Positions 1 to 11,778 of a stretch of DNA of 64,000 nucleotides are shown piece by piece. The notes under the pieces are model-generated. The model searched no databases. It was not told where the DNA came from and was given only the letters and a program-made list of their open reading frames with translations. A program made the position numbers and the translations under genes. The stretch spans positions 73,593,043 to 73,657,042 of the forward strand of contig OW799234.1 of assembly GCA_941918925.1 (NCBI GenBank), read 5' to 3'. This stretch comes from Phyto melanocephala. Taxonomy: Eukaryota; Arthropoda; Insecta; Diptera; Rhinophoridae. The stretch's first letter is position 1; each line of letters begins with the position of its first letter.

Positions 1-3000
1 ATATATAAAAGAGTAACGTGACTGACTGACTGACTGAATCATCGCACAGCCCAAACGCAAAGAGCTAGCGACATGAAATTTGGACAATCGGTCTCTCTTT
101 CGATGTATAGCTCCACTAAGAAGGGATTTTTGGAAATTCGTACTTTAAGGGGGTAAAAAAGGGTAAAAACGGGTTAAATCGGTAATCTTATATCTGCTAA
201 ACTAAAAACGATACAAAAAAAATTTAAAAAGAATTATAATTTGCACAAAAAATAAGCTGACAGGTGTTTGGCATTTTTTTAAATTTTCAACCCCTAACGG
301 GGAAAAACGGATAAAAACTGTAATTTGTTACTTTTTTGGTGCCCTATGTAACTTCCAAACACATATAGCTAGGAAAAAAATTTAAACTGTTTTAAATAGT
401 CCGCGAAACAATATTAATAGGAATTCGAGACTTTCTTCAAATTCGCATGTATAAGGGGTAAAAATTGTCCCTTTTTTGGTACTTTTTTTAAAAGAAACGT
501 TTCTAATATTATTCAGTGGGACAAAATTTGATCATTATTATTGCCTAATAGAATATGGACAAATATTAAGGTGAAATTTTTGAAAACTTTTTTGGGGACA
601 AAAAAGGTACCAAAAAGGGGAAAATTCCGTAAAATGTATGTAATTCCTAATTTGACGGCCAATTTCACAAAATTTATAATTGGGATTTCACCAAACATAA
701 AAAATTATGTAATTAAGTAAAAAATTGAAACACATTCATAAGAGGGTAAAAAGGGGAAAAATCGGGAAAAGAGCTTGGTACTTTTTAGAACATAATTACT
801 TTTTTGCAAAAAAGTGTAGATTTACTGACTTTAAATCATGTCTATTAAAATATTTTGTTACATAGATATTTGACTATTTTAAACTTGGAGTTTGGAACTT
901 GGACCAAAAATGTACTTTTTCGCAATTCTATGGTACTTTTTGTATTTTCTACGTTTATAAAGGTGGAATTGTAAAATAAAGGACTATTGATACAAGGTAA
1001 GACTAAAAATGTTATGGGCGACCAAAAAGGTACATTTTTGAATTTTGATGGTACTTTTTGTATTTTCAACGTTTGCGAAGCTAGAATTTTGAAATTAGTA
1101 ACTATTTATACAAGGTGAGACTGAAAAAGTTATGGGCGACCAAAAAAGTACTTTTTTGAATTTTTGTGGTACTTTTGGTACTTTCTACGTTTATGAAGCT
1201 AGGATTGTACAATCAAGGACTATTGATTCCAGGTGAGACTAAAAATGTTATGGGCGACCAAGAAGGTACTTCTTTGAATTTTTATGGTACTTTTTGTATT
1301 TTCAACGTTTGCGAAGTTAGAGTTTTGAAAATAGTGACTATTGATACGAGGTGAGACTGAAAATGTACCAAAAAAGTACTTTTTTGAATTTTTGTGGTAC
1401 TTTTGGTACTTTCTACGTTTATGAAGCTAGGATTGTACAATCAAGGACTATTGATTCCAGGTGAGACTAAAAATGTTATGGGCAACCAAGAAGGTACTTC
1501 TTTGAATTTTTATGGTGCTTTTTGTATTTTCAACGTTTGCGAAGTTAGAGTTTTGAAAATAGTGACTATTGATACGAGGTGAGACTGAAAATGTACCAAA
1601 AAAGTACTTTTTTGAATTTTTGTGGTACTTTTGGTACTTTCTACGTTTATGAAGGTAGGATTGTACAATCAAGGACTATTGATTCCAGGTGAGACTAAAA
1701 ATGTTATGGGCGACCAAAAAGGTACTGTTTAGAGTTTTTATGGTACTTTTTGAATTTTATACGTTTATGAAGATATGTGTATTTGTACAATCTAGGACTA
1801 TTGATTCCAGGTGAGACTAAAAATGTTATGGGCGACCAAAAAGGTACTTTTATGAATTTGTGTGGTACTTTTTTTATTTTCAACGTTTGCGAAGCTAGAA
1901 TTTTGAAATTGTGACTATTGATGCAAGGTGAGACTGAAAGAAGTTATGGGCGACCAAAAAGGTACTTTTTTGAATTTTTATGGTACTTTTTGTATTTTCT
2001 ACGTTTTTGAAGGTAGGATTGTACGATCAAGGACTTTTGATTCCAGGGGAGACTAAAAATGTTATGGGCGACCAAAAAGGTACTCATTTGAATTTTTATG
2101 GTACTTTTTGTATTTTTAACTTTTGCGAAGCTAGAGTTTCGAAAATAGTGACTATTGATACGAGGTGAGACTGAAAATGTACCAAAAAAGTACTTTTTTG
2201 AATTTTTGTGGTACTTTTGGTACTTTCTACGTTTATGAAGGTAGGATTGTACAATCAAGGTCTATTGATTCCAGGTGAGACTAAAAATGTTATGGGCGAC
2301 CAAAAAGGTACTTTTTTTAATTTTTAAGGTACTTTTTGTATTTTTAACGTTTGCGAAGCTAGAGTTTCGAAAATAGTGACTATTGATACGAGGTGAGACT
2401 GAAAATGTACCGAAAAGGTACTTTTTTGAATTTTTGTGGTACTTTTGGTACTTTCTACGTTTATGAAGGTAGGATTGTACAATCAAGGACTATTGATTCC
2501 AGGTGAGACTAAAAATGTTATGGGCGACCAAAAAGGTACTTTTATGAATTTGTGTGGTACTTTTTTTATTTTCAACGTTTGCGAAGCTAGAATTTTGAAA
2601 TTGTGACTATTGATGCAAGGTGAGACTAAAAATGGTATGGGCGACCAAAAAGGTACTTTTTTAATTTTTATGGTACTTTTTGTATTTTTAACGTTTGCGA
2701 AGCTAGAGTTTCGAAAATAGTGACTATTGATACGAGGGGAGACTGAAAATGTGCCAGAAAGGTACTTTTTTGAATTTTTGTGGTACTCTTGGTATTTCTA
2801 CGTTTATGAAGGTAGGATTGTACAATCAAGGACTATTGATTCCAGGTGAGACTAAAAATGTTATGGGCGACCAAAAAGGTACTGTTTAGAGTTTTTATCG
2901 TACTTTTTGAATTTTATACGTTTATGAAGATATGTGTATTTGTACAATCTAGGACTATTGATTCCAGGTGAGACTAAAAATGTTATGGGCGACCAAAAAG

Positions 3001-4860
3001 GTACTTTTATGAATTTTTGTGGTACTCTTGGTATTTCTACGTTTATGAAGGTAGGATTGTACAATCAAGGACTATTGATTCCAGGTGAGACTAAAAATGT
3101 TATGGGCGACCAAAAAGGTACTGTTTAGAGTTTTTATCGTACTTTTTGAATTTTATACGTTTATGAAGATATGTGTATTTGTACAATCTAGGACTATTGA
3201 TTCCAGGTGAGACTAAAAATGTTATGGGCGACCAAAAAGGTACTTTTATGAATTTGTGTGGTACTTTTTTTATTTTCAACGTTTGCGAAGCTAGAATTTT
3301 GAAATTGTGACTATTGATGCAAGGTGAGACTAAAAATGGTATGGGCGACCAAAAAGGTACTTTTTTAATTTTTATGGTACTTTTTGTATTTTTAACGTTT
3401 GCGAAGCTAGAGTTTCGAAAATAGTGACTATTGATACGAGGGGAGACTGAAAATGTGCCAGAAAGGTACTTTTTTGAATTTTTGTGGTACTCTTGGTATT
3501 TCTACGTTTATGAAGGTAGGATTGTACAATCAAGGACTATTGATTCCAGGTGAGACTAAAAATGTTATGGGCGACCAAAAAGGTACTGTTTAGAGTTTTT
3601 ATCGTACTTTTTGAATTTTATACGTTTATGAAGATATGTGTATTTGTACAATCTAGGACTATTGATTCCAGGTGAGACTAAAAATGTTATGGGCGACCAA
3701 AAAGGTACTTTTATGAATTTGTGTGGTACTTTTTTTATTTTCAACGTTTGCGAAGCTAGAATTTTGAAATTGTGACTATTGATGCAAGGTGAGACTAAAA
3801 ATGGTATGGGCGACCAAAAAGGTACTTTTTTAATTTTTATGGTACTTTTTGTATTTTTAACGTTTGCGAAGCTAGAGTTTCGAAAATAGTGACTATTGAT
3901 ACGAGGGGAGACTGAAAATGTGCCAGAAAGGTACTTTTTTGAATTTTTGTGGTACTCTTGGTATTTCTACGTTTATGAAGGTAGGATTGTACAATCAAGG
4001 ACTATTGATTCCAGGTGAGACTAAAAATGTTATGGGCGAGCAAAAAGGTACTTTTTGGAATTTTTGTGGTACTTTTTTGAATTTTCTACGTTTTCGAAGC
4101 TAGAATTTTGAAATTAGTGACTATTGATACAAGGTGAGACTAAAAATGTTATGGGCGACCAAGAAGATACCTTTTTGAATTTTTATGGTACTTTTAATAT
4201 TTTCAACGTTTGCGAAGCTAGAATTTTGAAATTAGTGACTATTGCTGCAAGGTGAGAAAAAATGTTATAAGCGGCCAAAAAGGTACCTTTGTGAATTTTA
4301 ATGGGACTTTTTGAATTTTCTACGTTTATAAAGCTAAAATAAATGATTATTGATCCATGTTGAGAATTAAAATAATATTGGAGACACAAAAAAAATCCTT
4401 TTCGCATTTTTTTTGTACTTCTTGTATTTTTACGTTTGTAAACATAGATTCTTAAAATTAGTGTTTATTGAATCCAGATGTAACTCATAATACTATGGAC
4501 GACCAAAAAATTACTTTTTCTCATTTTTTTATGTTTTGTGTAAATAGAGTTCTGAATGTAGATAATAATAAACTTATTGGAAGTTTTAGTGAAGGAAAAA
4601 ATTTTACTTTTATTATTTTTAGGGTCATTTTTGCAAATTATGAATCTTAATTTTTGAAACTCAGTAGCATTGATCTTGATTTTAGTTAGGAAATATATGC
4701 CCGATATATCCTTACTTTACTTTTTATTATTCTAAGTAAATTGAATCAGAGATACAAATTTTCATAAATTGAACCAAAAATATTTAATAATTATAAATAG
4801 AACTTGAGTATTCAATAAAAAGTAAGAACTGCGCTATCGAAGTAGCGGGTTAAATGCTAG
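1..4860 (+). mobile_element. Non-autonomous Helitron, copy A (5' end cut by window edge)
   Basis: The left edge carries a TATA-rich start followed by a GACT tetramer run and a 'cgcacagcccaaacgc' block, a layout I know from many insect Helitron 5' ends. The right end has a small hairpin (CGCTA/TAGCG near 4832-4848) and finishes in CTAG at 4857-4860 followed by T, as Helitrons do. A second copy at 20376-23754 has the same two ends, and 37585-37855 is a third 5' end. The TC start probably lies just left of the window. Between the ends are ~880 bp of unique leader, a long minisatellite and a ~350-bp unique tail. No helicase is present, so it would need a helper in trans. Confidence 0.85.
880..4470 (+). 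repeat. ~118-bp minisatellite inside Helitron A, with higher-order structure
   Basis: Monomers of about 118 bp repeat through this span. Each has a 'ggtactttt...gaattttt' block, a 'gtgactattgat' or 'ggactattgattccagg' block and a 'gttatgggcgaccaaaaagg' block. Two monomer types (one with 'gtttgcgaagctag', one with 'tttatgaaggtagg') tend to alternate. A variant beginning 'gaggggagactgaaaatgtg' recurs at 2734, 3438 and 3903, spacings of about 704 and 465 bp, which are multiples of the monomer. That implies block-wise recent amplification. Several 62-104 aa open frames on both strands here are repeat by-products, not genes. Confidence 0.9.
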
Positions 4861-5810
4861 TCGTTTATAAAAACATAAATAGATATATTTGGCATTGTGG
4901 GCAAGAATTGTAAATTTCCAGAAGATTCCAATATTGATTCTAAATCTAAGTGTCATTGTTGTTGTCTTACGGAACTGAATTTTTATCATTTTAGATTTGT
5001 TTTGGGTCGAATGGAAGAAGTTCTATCAGGAGGGACAGCAGTGGAGGCCATTTACATGATATCACATATCTTTTGTAGATATTTAGAAATAGGATTCCTG
5101 AATAAATATTTAATATCTTTTGCCCACTTTATATTATTCTAAGCTGCAATATTTAGTTATCAAAAAAAAGTATTAAATATAATTTTAAGAAAGTTTTATT
5201 TTTATAATCGTCCTTACATGTTATCCTTGGGGTATGTGCCTATAAACTTTTTTTGTATCAACCTTTCAGTCACAGTTATTCTTCGTATTTTTTTCTTTCT
5301 TTCCAACAAACTTGTAATTATGTAATTATTTAATTTAAAAGTAAAATGCTGTTTGCCGAACTTATTTGTACGCCTCTGGAGAAAACGTCAAAAACGGTAT
5401 AAACATATGGGAACACTTGATAATTTCAGAAATTAAGAAATTAAGTTTTTAGTTTATATCAACCAAATTTAGTTTGACAGTTTTTAAATGAACATCCATT
5501 TATTTCAAATTTAATTTTTGGTTAATTACACATACACAATTTTTTGATTGTATAAATTTACCTTAGCATTAACATTAAAAAATCTACACAAGAAATTGAG
5601 TACCCTATATAATTTAAGTTTACTCTTCATGGTGAGAAGCTTTTTTATTTAAAAAAATTTTAAAAATTAAACGATTTCTTCAGTGCATTTTTTTTAAATC
5701 ACAAAATATTTATGTATTGAGAAACTAAGTTATCATGATCAATATTCAAGTAAAGCTGGCAAGGAAATTTATATTTTAAGCTAAAGCAAAAACATTTATC
5801 GCATATGTAA
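4861..5810. other. Unassigned AT-rich DNA
   Basis: I recognise no gene or repeat. An 81-aa frame at 4897-5142 (+) has a Cys-rich start but no family I know and no conserved context, so I do not call it. Confidence 0.5.
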
Positions 5811-5868
5811 AGGGTGGTTAAATGTTAAGGGCCGATGTTGTTTTTGAATAAAACACAAAATATTACAT
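5811..5868 (+). mobile_element. Solo terminal repeat of a mariner-like element
   Basis: 'agggtggttaaatgttaagg' followed by 'gccgatgttg' matches both inverted ends of the element at 38491-39100. The rest of the element is missing, and the match stops where the 6-bp satellite begins. Confidence 0.6.
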
Positions 5869-6310
5869 CATATGAGAATGAGTATAAGTAGAAGTATGAG
5901 TATAAGTATAAGTATGAGTATAAGTATAAGTATGAGTATGAGTATAAGTATAAGTATGAGTATAAGTATAAGTATGAGTAAAGGTATGGGTATACTTATA
6001 CTTATGAGTATGAGTATAGGTATAAGTATGAGTATAAGTATACGTATGAGTATAGGTATAAGTATGAGTATAAGTATACGTATAAGTATGAGTATGAGTA
6101 TAAGTATGAGTATGAGTATAAGTACGAGTATGAGTATAAGTATGAGTATGAGTATGAGTGTAAGTATGAGTATGAGTATAAGTATAAGTATGAGTATAAG
6201 TATGAGTATAAGTATGAGTATAAGTATGAGTATGAGTATAAGTATAAGTACAAGTACAAGAATAAGTGTGAGTATGAGTGTAAGTATGAGTACAAGTATA
6301 GATATACAAA
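5869..6310 (+). repeat. Hexanucleotide satellite (AGTATA/AGTATG)n
   Basis: About 440 bp of 6-bp units agtata/agtatg/agtgta. Because 6 is a multiple of 3 and stops are avoided, long frames of 158 aa (+), 148 aa (-) and 108 aa (-) cover the same DNA. They encode only simple dipeptide-like repeats and are artefacts. Confidence 0.95.
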
Positions 6311-6570
6311 TATATATATATTGGCCAAGTTTCTTCTTATCCCTGTAACCTCATACCTATACCTCTCAACAAAATTTGTCCCAAATAGTTTAGATAGCTA
6401 TTTCTTTAATCTTTCAAAAAAAAAAGTTTTTTAATATATTTTTTTTATATTTTTTTTTAAATGGGCTGTTTTTTTTTGCTCAAAAGAAAGCTTAAGGCTT
6501 TTCCTTTAGGAGCTTCATCCCGATCGGAAGACATCGATTTCAAAAGTTGGGACACTTGAGACGAAATGAC

Positions 6571-6572
<2 letters not shown>

Positions 6573-6614
<42 letters not shown>
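6573..6614. repeat. (AT)n microsatellite
   Basis: About 42 bp of uninterrupted AT dinucleotides directly left of the non-LTR fragment. Confidence 0.95.
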
Positions 6615-6615
<1 letters not shown>

Positions 6616-6616
<1 letters not shown>

Positions 6617-6933
6617 ATAAATGTCAAACAGTTTTTCCCATATATGGTGTTTACAAAATGCAACTTCTAATATATGTTTGTAAGTATTTGCACAATATTG
6701 GACATCATACTTTAAATTTTATGAGATGTAACCATATGATAAATACAAGAAATAATAAAAATTTAAGAATCTCTTGGTGTAGGTTCGAAACAACAAAACA
6801 GTGCGTGGAATTTATGGGTGGTCGTGAATACAATAATTTGCCTCAAATGTTAAAAAATGAAAATGGAATTTCTGTTTTTAAAAGACTTCTTAAACAACAC
6901 ATTTTGCAACATATAAATGAAATTTTTTTATAA
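6616..6933 (+). pseudogene. Non-LTR retrotransposon RT C-terminus (truncated)
   Basis: A single open frame reads through to a TAA at 6931-6933. It contains 'INTRNNKNLRI', then 'CRFETTKQCVEFMGGREYNN' and 'LPQMLKNENGISVFKRLLKQ'. The order (NTR-N-x-LRxP-like, then a hydrophobic 'E/W-N-x-LP' box, then 'FKRxLK') is the usual C-terminal tail of Jockey/I/CR1-like reverse-transcriptase ORFs. Everything upstream, including the polymerase palm, is absent, which fits the 5' truncation typical of these elements. The frame runs leftward into the (AT)n repeat, so the apparent ATG is not meaningful. A 3' UTR and poly(A) follow directly. Confidence 0.75.
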
Positions 6934-7135
6934 TGATCTTTTCTATAAACCGATCTCATAATTTTAAATAAACTTCTTGTATATATGTAAATATTTTTTT
7001 CATATTTTGTAACATATAAATTTTAAGTAAATATGTATATTTTTGCCAACTCATTTCAACAATGCCTTTAGGCGTTGAGACAAATTATTTTAATTGAATT
7101 ATTTGTCAATAAAATTTATATAAATAAAAAAAAAA
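6934..7135 (+). mobile_element. 3' UTR and poly(A) tail of the non-LTR element
   Basis: Follows the RT stop. It holds a short hairpin (CAATGCC-TTTA-GGCGTTG, about 7060-7079), an AATAAA signal near 7108 and an A-rich tail to 7135. The hairpin, the AATAAA and the spacing recur at 53641-53765, so this is a shared 3' end of one family. Confidence 0.75.
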
Positions 7136-7209
7136 CAAGCAAGAGCACTATATTCGGCTGTGCCGAATCTTTTATACCCACCACCTGTTTTCCGTTCTTT
7201 TGTAGCTAG

Positions 7210-7640
7210 GGTTTTTGTCGCGAAAATTTTTGTTTCCCGGAAATGCGAGATTTATTTTTTAATATCCCGGGATCCCGCAACAAAACAAATAAAAAGTAAA
7301 TTTGTTTTTAATAAAAAAAAACTTTTTATTAAAAAGCATAAAATAGTTTATAATGTAAAAGAAACACTTCAAAACTATAAAAATTAATAAAGAAACTTGA
7401 ATTTAAAATATAAATTGAGTACAAATATTTTTTATTTCAAAAAATATTATTCTCTAAATACGAGATCAAATATGAGCACAAAAAAACAAAAATACAGGTA
7501 CTTCAGCTATGAGATCAAAAATAGAATCATTAGAATTCAATTTCAATATAAGTAAACAATATAAACATCTGTTTTCGAATCGTAGCCACTTTTTTATTTC
7601 CCGGGATCCCGAAAAATAATCCCGGGAAATCGAAAATCTT
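7210..7640. repeat. Inverted CCCGGG-rich segment within the Helitron
   Basis: 'tttcccggaaatgcgagatt' and 'atatcccgggatcccg' on the left are mirrored by 'tttcccgggatcccg' and 'aatcccgggaaatcg' on the right. It is GC-rich for its surroundings and may be a separate small insertion. Confidence 0.45.
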
Positions 7641-7654
7641 TCAATGAAAGTGGG

Positions 7655-8245
7655 CGTTAAAGTAGGCGTGTTGAAGTTGTTTCTACTAGTATTAAATATT
7701 ATATATCACGAAAGTTAATGCAGCTAAAGTCTTCAAATTAAGTACGGTAAACTTTGACAGCCACACGAACAGTTGGGTAGAAATGGGCGGAGTTTCAATA
7801 GTAGGCGTGGCCACATGAATTAAATACTAAATTTCGTATATTTGGAAAACGATATCGATTAGAGTACTAAAATTTTGCAAGAGCAACTTTGACACCCAAA
7901 TAAACATTTCTGGAAAAAATGGGTACATTAGAAATAGTGGGCGTGGCAGTTCTCATAGCAATTGAATACTAAAATTCGTATATTCGGGAAGCGATAATAG
8001 TTAGAGTACCCAAATTTTGCAAGAGACACTTTGACATCTATATAACTATTTTGATAAGAAATGGCTACATTAGAAATAGTGGGCGTGGCACCTGTCATAT
8101 GAATTAAATACAAAAATTCGTATATCTGGGAAGCGATAGTAGTTAGAGTACCCAAATTTTGCAAGAGACACTTTGACGTCTATATGATTATTTGAATAAG
8201 AAATGGTTGATTTAGTTATAGTAGGCGTGGCACTTGCAAAATAAA
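7655..8245 (+). repeat. ~142-bp tandem repeats
   Basis: The box 'gtaggcgtgg/gtgggcgtgg' starts at about 7801, 7937, 8079 and 8221 (period 136-142 bp). Each unit also carries 'aattcgtatat' and 'caagagacactttgacatct'-like text. Typical of Helitron or DINE bodies. Confidence 0.85.
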
Positions 8246-8315
8246 TATATTTTTGAACTAAAAAATTTTTATTTCATTACGAGGGGGGTGGCGAAGCACA
8301 CCGGGTATTAGCTAG

Positions 8316-9409
8316 TATTGACATAAAATAAAAGGGCTTTACTAGTGGAATAATAAACGTTTAAACAAATTTTTTTATTTGTATAAAAAAAAGATAAATT
8401 CTTTTCTAATCCACTTCACTTTTTTTAATACTGGTTCTTAGATTCGTACAACACGGTCTCTTGGGAACTAACCCCCATTTTCCTGATGCTCTTCTTCGAA
8501 AACTCTTTATATGGCAATCCTGATAACTTATTATTAACAGAAACAAATTGTCTGCTGTTTTTTTGCTGATTCATATGCGGGATATTTGTAATGTAAAACA
8601 TTTTGTCTTGGAGAGCCACCTGGAATCTTTCCATGAATCTCTTGAAAAGCATTTAGTATAGATTTTATTTAGTCTAATTAGATTAGCACACTAAAATGTT
8701 TTCTATGTTTCGTAAATACATGTATCTTCTATAACTGAAAACAAGTTTAATTTTACAAATGCAAATAATAATTCTTAACAATACTTTTTTCCTTGTCTCT
8801 GCAATAAATTTTCTGTGCAAAGGATTTATGACCACTAGCAGCAGTATTGCATCTTGTGTTTGGTTTCTGAAATTTATCATCGCTTTCAAAATCTGTCATT
8901 GTAATTACAAGTAGAATAAGTAACCGACCACAAACAGATTATTTATTGTCCTCAACATCATAGAGACAATATCCAGTAGAAGTAATAAAAATTTAATTTC
9001 TTTAATTTATTTTTTTTTTCTTCTTATTAACAATTAATAATATTTTGGTGGTCTTTTGATTTATTATCAATAATGTCGTAAATATTTAATTTGTTATTGT
9101 GTTTACTTGTTTTTTTTTTGTTTGTGTGATAATTTTTAATTATTTGTGAGCATGTTTTAGTTGTTGCTGCCAAACAATGTTTCAATATACACACGTAATT
9201 GGTGTATTCACATAAAGTCCTAAGTGTTGCATTGTTATAATGTCTTAATTGTTAAAATAATAAAATATTTGAAACATTGCGATCAAGGCATATTTATACA
9301 GGTATATGCAACGGCGAATCGATACAACAAAGAAACTTTTTATGGAATATTTTCTGTCAAGGCCAATTTGTATATCAGGGATGGAAAAGTGGTTTTATAT
9401 GTTTTATCA
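8316..9409. other. Unassigned AT-rich DNA
   Basis: Two minus-strand frames (8425-8652 and 8683-8889) show no family I recognise. At 9376 there is 'cagggatggaaaag', the same end sequence as the MITE at 63807-63997, but I see no partner here. Confidence 0.4.
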
Positions 9410-9866
9410 TTATTTATTTATTTAATTACTTAATTTCGTAATAAAAAAGCCCCAAAAGGCCAAAACAACTTTACTTAAACTACATCAATAAACAAAATAA
9501 AAATGGGGGAAAAATATATAAATCATAACATAATTTAATTTTCTAATTCTTTAATTCAACTTAATCCCCATTGGCTCCCCAGCCGTTACAATAATGGTCC
9601 AAGAACAGTAACAAACCCTAAAAATTCGATAAATAATTAAATAACTTACCACGATAAACATTTACTGAGAGCGAGAAGTTTTTCAAGTTAGTAGGTAAAT
9701 TATTAAAATATCGAGCAATACGAAATGACACCTCAAAAACGTGGTATGATATTCTAGGAATGATAATTTGTGGATTTCTAATTGATCGAAGAAACGAAAG
9801 TTGTAATTTAAAAAAATTGTATAAAAAAATTGTATAAAAAAAAATATAAATACATTTCTGAAACAC
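9410..9866 (-). pseudogene. Non-LTR retrotransposon 3' end (RT tail plus UTR)
   Basis: The minus-strand frame (9866 to 9618) contains 'SIRNPQIIIPRISYHVFEVS' and 'FRIARYFNNLPTNLKNFSLS', the 'NPxLxxPR...S...RxFNxLP' tail seen in Jockey/I-like reverse transcriptases. Downstream on the same strand is a ~190-bp 3' UTR ending in a TAAATAAATAA-like run near 9410-9427, a tail style known for this clade. The rest of the ORF is missing, so it is 5'-truncated. It is a different family from the copy at 6616-7135, whose 3' UTR is unrelated. Confidence 0.65.
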
Positions 9867-11197
9867 ATTATAAAGGGTTTAACAGCAACAAATACTTGTA
9901 CATAAAATTGGTACATTTACTCTCAAAAAATACACTTTATATTTGTTAATTGTTTAATACTAAATCAATCTCTCAGTTCAGGTGAATTCAACAAATGTTG
10001 ACATTTTTCTTTCCAATCAGCTGGGCTGATGATTTAACCGGTATGAATTCGTCTTGATTACGATTTTATGACAATACAATAATTAGGACACCTTGTGATT
10101 ACACCAGCTATATTTTTGCTTCAAATCATTCATGTATGTGTTTTGTTTGGTTTTAATATTACAACGATGGAAAGTGTTGTTGAATTTGCGCATCAATTGG
10201 TTTTTGTTATCAGTAAAACAGATCCACACTTATTAAAATGTTCATACATGCAATGACAGTGGACACACATTTTACATGTTTTTCTTATTTTTTTAAATAA
10301 AAATGTCAGTCGGTGAGCATTTAATTTGGCTGCTGGATATGTTTGTTTTGTCTAAAAGGTGGTAACATGCACACATGTACATATGTATATGCTTTTCATT
10401 TTTAAATTTTCAAATACTTTACTCACTATTTATAAATATGGCAAATTGCATATAGAAATAGTAGCGTAGATACCAAAACTACAATATTTTAGCTTTAATT
10501 TTTATACCCTTCATTTGTGGTGCTAAGGGTATGTATAGCTCACTGATGACAAAAACATTTAATTAAAGTCGATATATCGCCGAGGTAATGTTGCTAATAG
10601 AAAAAACTTAAGGGACGTTAACTGAGCATTTAAGTACTTGATTCGATTTTACATTAGGGCCGCTAATAATTTAAAAGCTAATGACAGGCGAAATCTAACA
10701 GCGACTTATCCACAACATGTTAAATGGCAGAAATTCTTCTTATAGCTCACCGGAAATACTGACAAAACTCTCATTGGCAACGGCAGTACTCTTGCACGAC
10801 GAGAGTCTAGATTCTTATTAAAAACTACATATCAGCTGGAGCAGACAACATTACAGCATTAAGTGTTTGAAATATTTTTATTTTCATTAAATAATTATTA
10901 GAGGGCGTATGGTGCATTGTGCTCCTTAATGGCAAAGTAAGTTCAACCTTTCTCTCCTCAATGAGTGTGCGGCAGAGGTGTATGTTATCCTTCTGGATGG
11001 CGGGATGGAAGAAACAAATTGAAAAGCCCCTCATGGCATACAATGTAACAATGGAATATAAACAAATATCTAATTGATATTGATTATGCCGATAATAACT
11101 TTCTGATGGCCTATTGCTTTGTTTATATCCAAAATATAAAATGGAAATATAAGCAGATAATGCAACACCAAAATCATAGGCATAGGAACCAAAAATA
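9867..11197. other. Unassigned AT-rich DNA with one DINE-like terminal hairpin
   Basis: At about 10504-10532 'ataccctt' and 'aagggtat' flank a 13-base loop, resembling the 3' hairpin of the DINE-like elements at 47029 and 61998. Nothing else is recognised. The 157-aa minus frame at 10825-11298 overlaps the mariner end and has no family likeness. Confidence 0.4.
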
Positions 11198-11709
11198 CAG
11201 GGTGTCCGCCGGGAAGATATACCACTTTGTTTGAAATTCTTGATTTTATGAAAGATAATGGATCTTATATTGATAAATGTTTTATTTGATGTCGGCAATT
11301 ATATATGAAATACAATATCAGATAAATGTCCACCTCTGTAAGCCACACAAATGCAAGCCCTTTTGAGCACATTTCACGCGGTATTTGATTAATTTCATCA
11401 CAAATATTTTGTTTAAATTGCTCCATCGTTTCTGGTTTGTTTGCATTAACTTTGCTTTTCAGATATTCCCACAAAAAGAAGTCCGGAGCAATCAAATCAG
11501 ATGACCTTGGAGGCCAATCAACATCACCATTTCTTGAAATAACTTGTTGTGGAAAGTGGCGTTAAAAAGGTTTTCAATCATATCACGATATTGCTCCCCA
11601 TTGACAGTTGCCGTAACGCCGTTTTCAGTTTCAAAGAGTTAGGGTCCAATGATTCATCCACCCAAAATGGCGGCAAAACAAAGTAGTATACCTTCCCGGC
11701 GGACACCCT
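11198..11709 (-). mobile_element. Internally deleted DD41D-type mariner
   Basis: Ends carry inverted repeats 'cagggtgtccgccgggaag' (11198 onward) and 'cttcccggcggacaccct' (to 11709). TA precedes the left end; the right flank has decayed. On the minus strand 'GVTATVNGEQYRDMIEN' is followed, after a deletion, by 'VISRNGDVDWPPRSSDLIAP' and 'DFFLWEYLKSKV', a mariner transposase in which the middle, including the second catalytic Asp, is lost. An in-frame stop also follows 'GP'. The wording matches the rosa-like group represented intact in spacing at 45437-46116. Not functional. Confidence 0.8.
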
Positions 11710-11778
11710 CTGGGTTATACAATTTATGGTGTTTTCCGAAAATGGCCAACTTTCTAAGGATGGCGGTTCATCGGATAA

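Larger units (their letters stand above)
7136..8315 (+). mobile_element. DINE-1-like/Helitron composite
   Basis: It opens with an AACAAG-type leader and the hairpin 'attcggctgtgccgaat' seen at four other places in the window. It ends in a 'ggtggcgaagcacaccggg' block, then CTAG at 8312-8315 followed by T, a Helitron-type 3' terminus. The body has a CCCGGG-rich inverted segment and a 142-bp tandem array. No helicase is present. Whether both ends belong to one insertion is uncertain. Confidence 0.7.

Noticed and set aside
1166..4103. Many 62-104 aa frames in the left Helitron
   Set aside because: They repeat with the minisatellite period and appear on both strands; they are by-products of the repeat.
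5863..6348. Frames of 108-158 aa on both strands
   Set aside because: Pure hexanucleotide satellite; products are low-complexity Ser-Met, Tyr-Thr-His or Tyr-Leu-Ser runs.
8425..8889. Two adjacent minus-strand frames as a gene
   Set aside because: No domain recognised, no clear splice link and AT-driven composition.
10825..11298. 157-aa minus-strand frame
   Set aside because: It overlaps a mariner terminal repeat and shows no family likeness.
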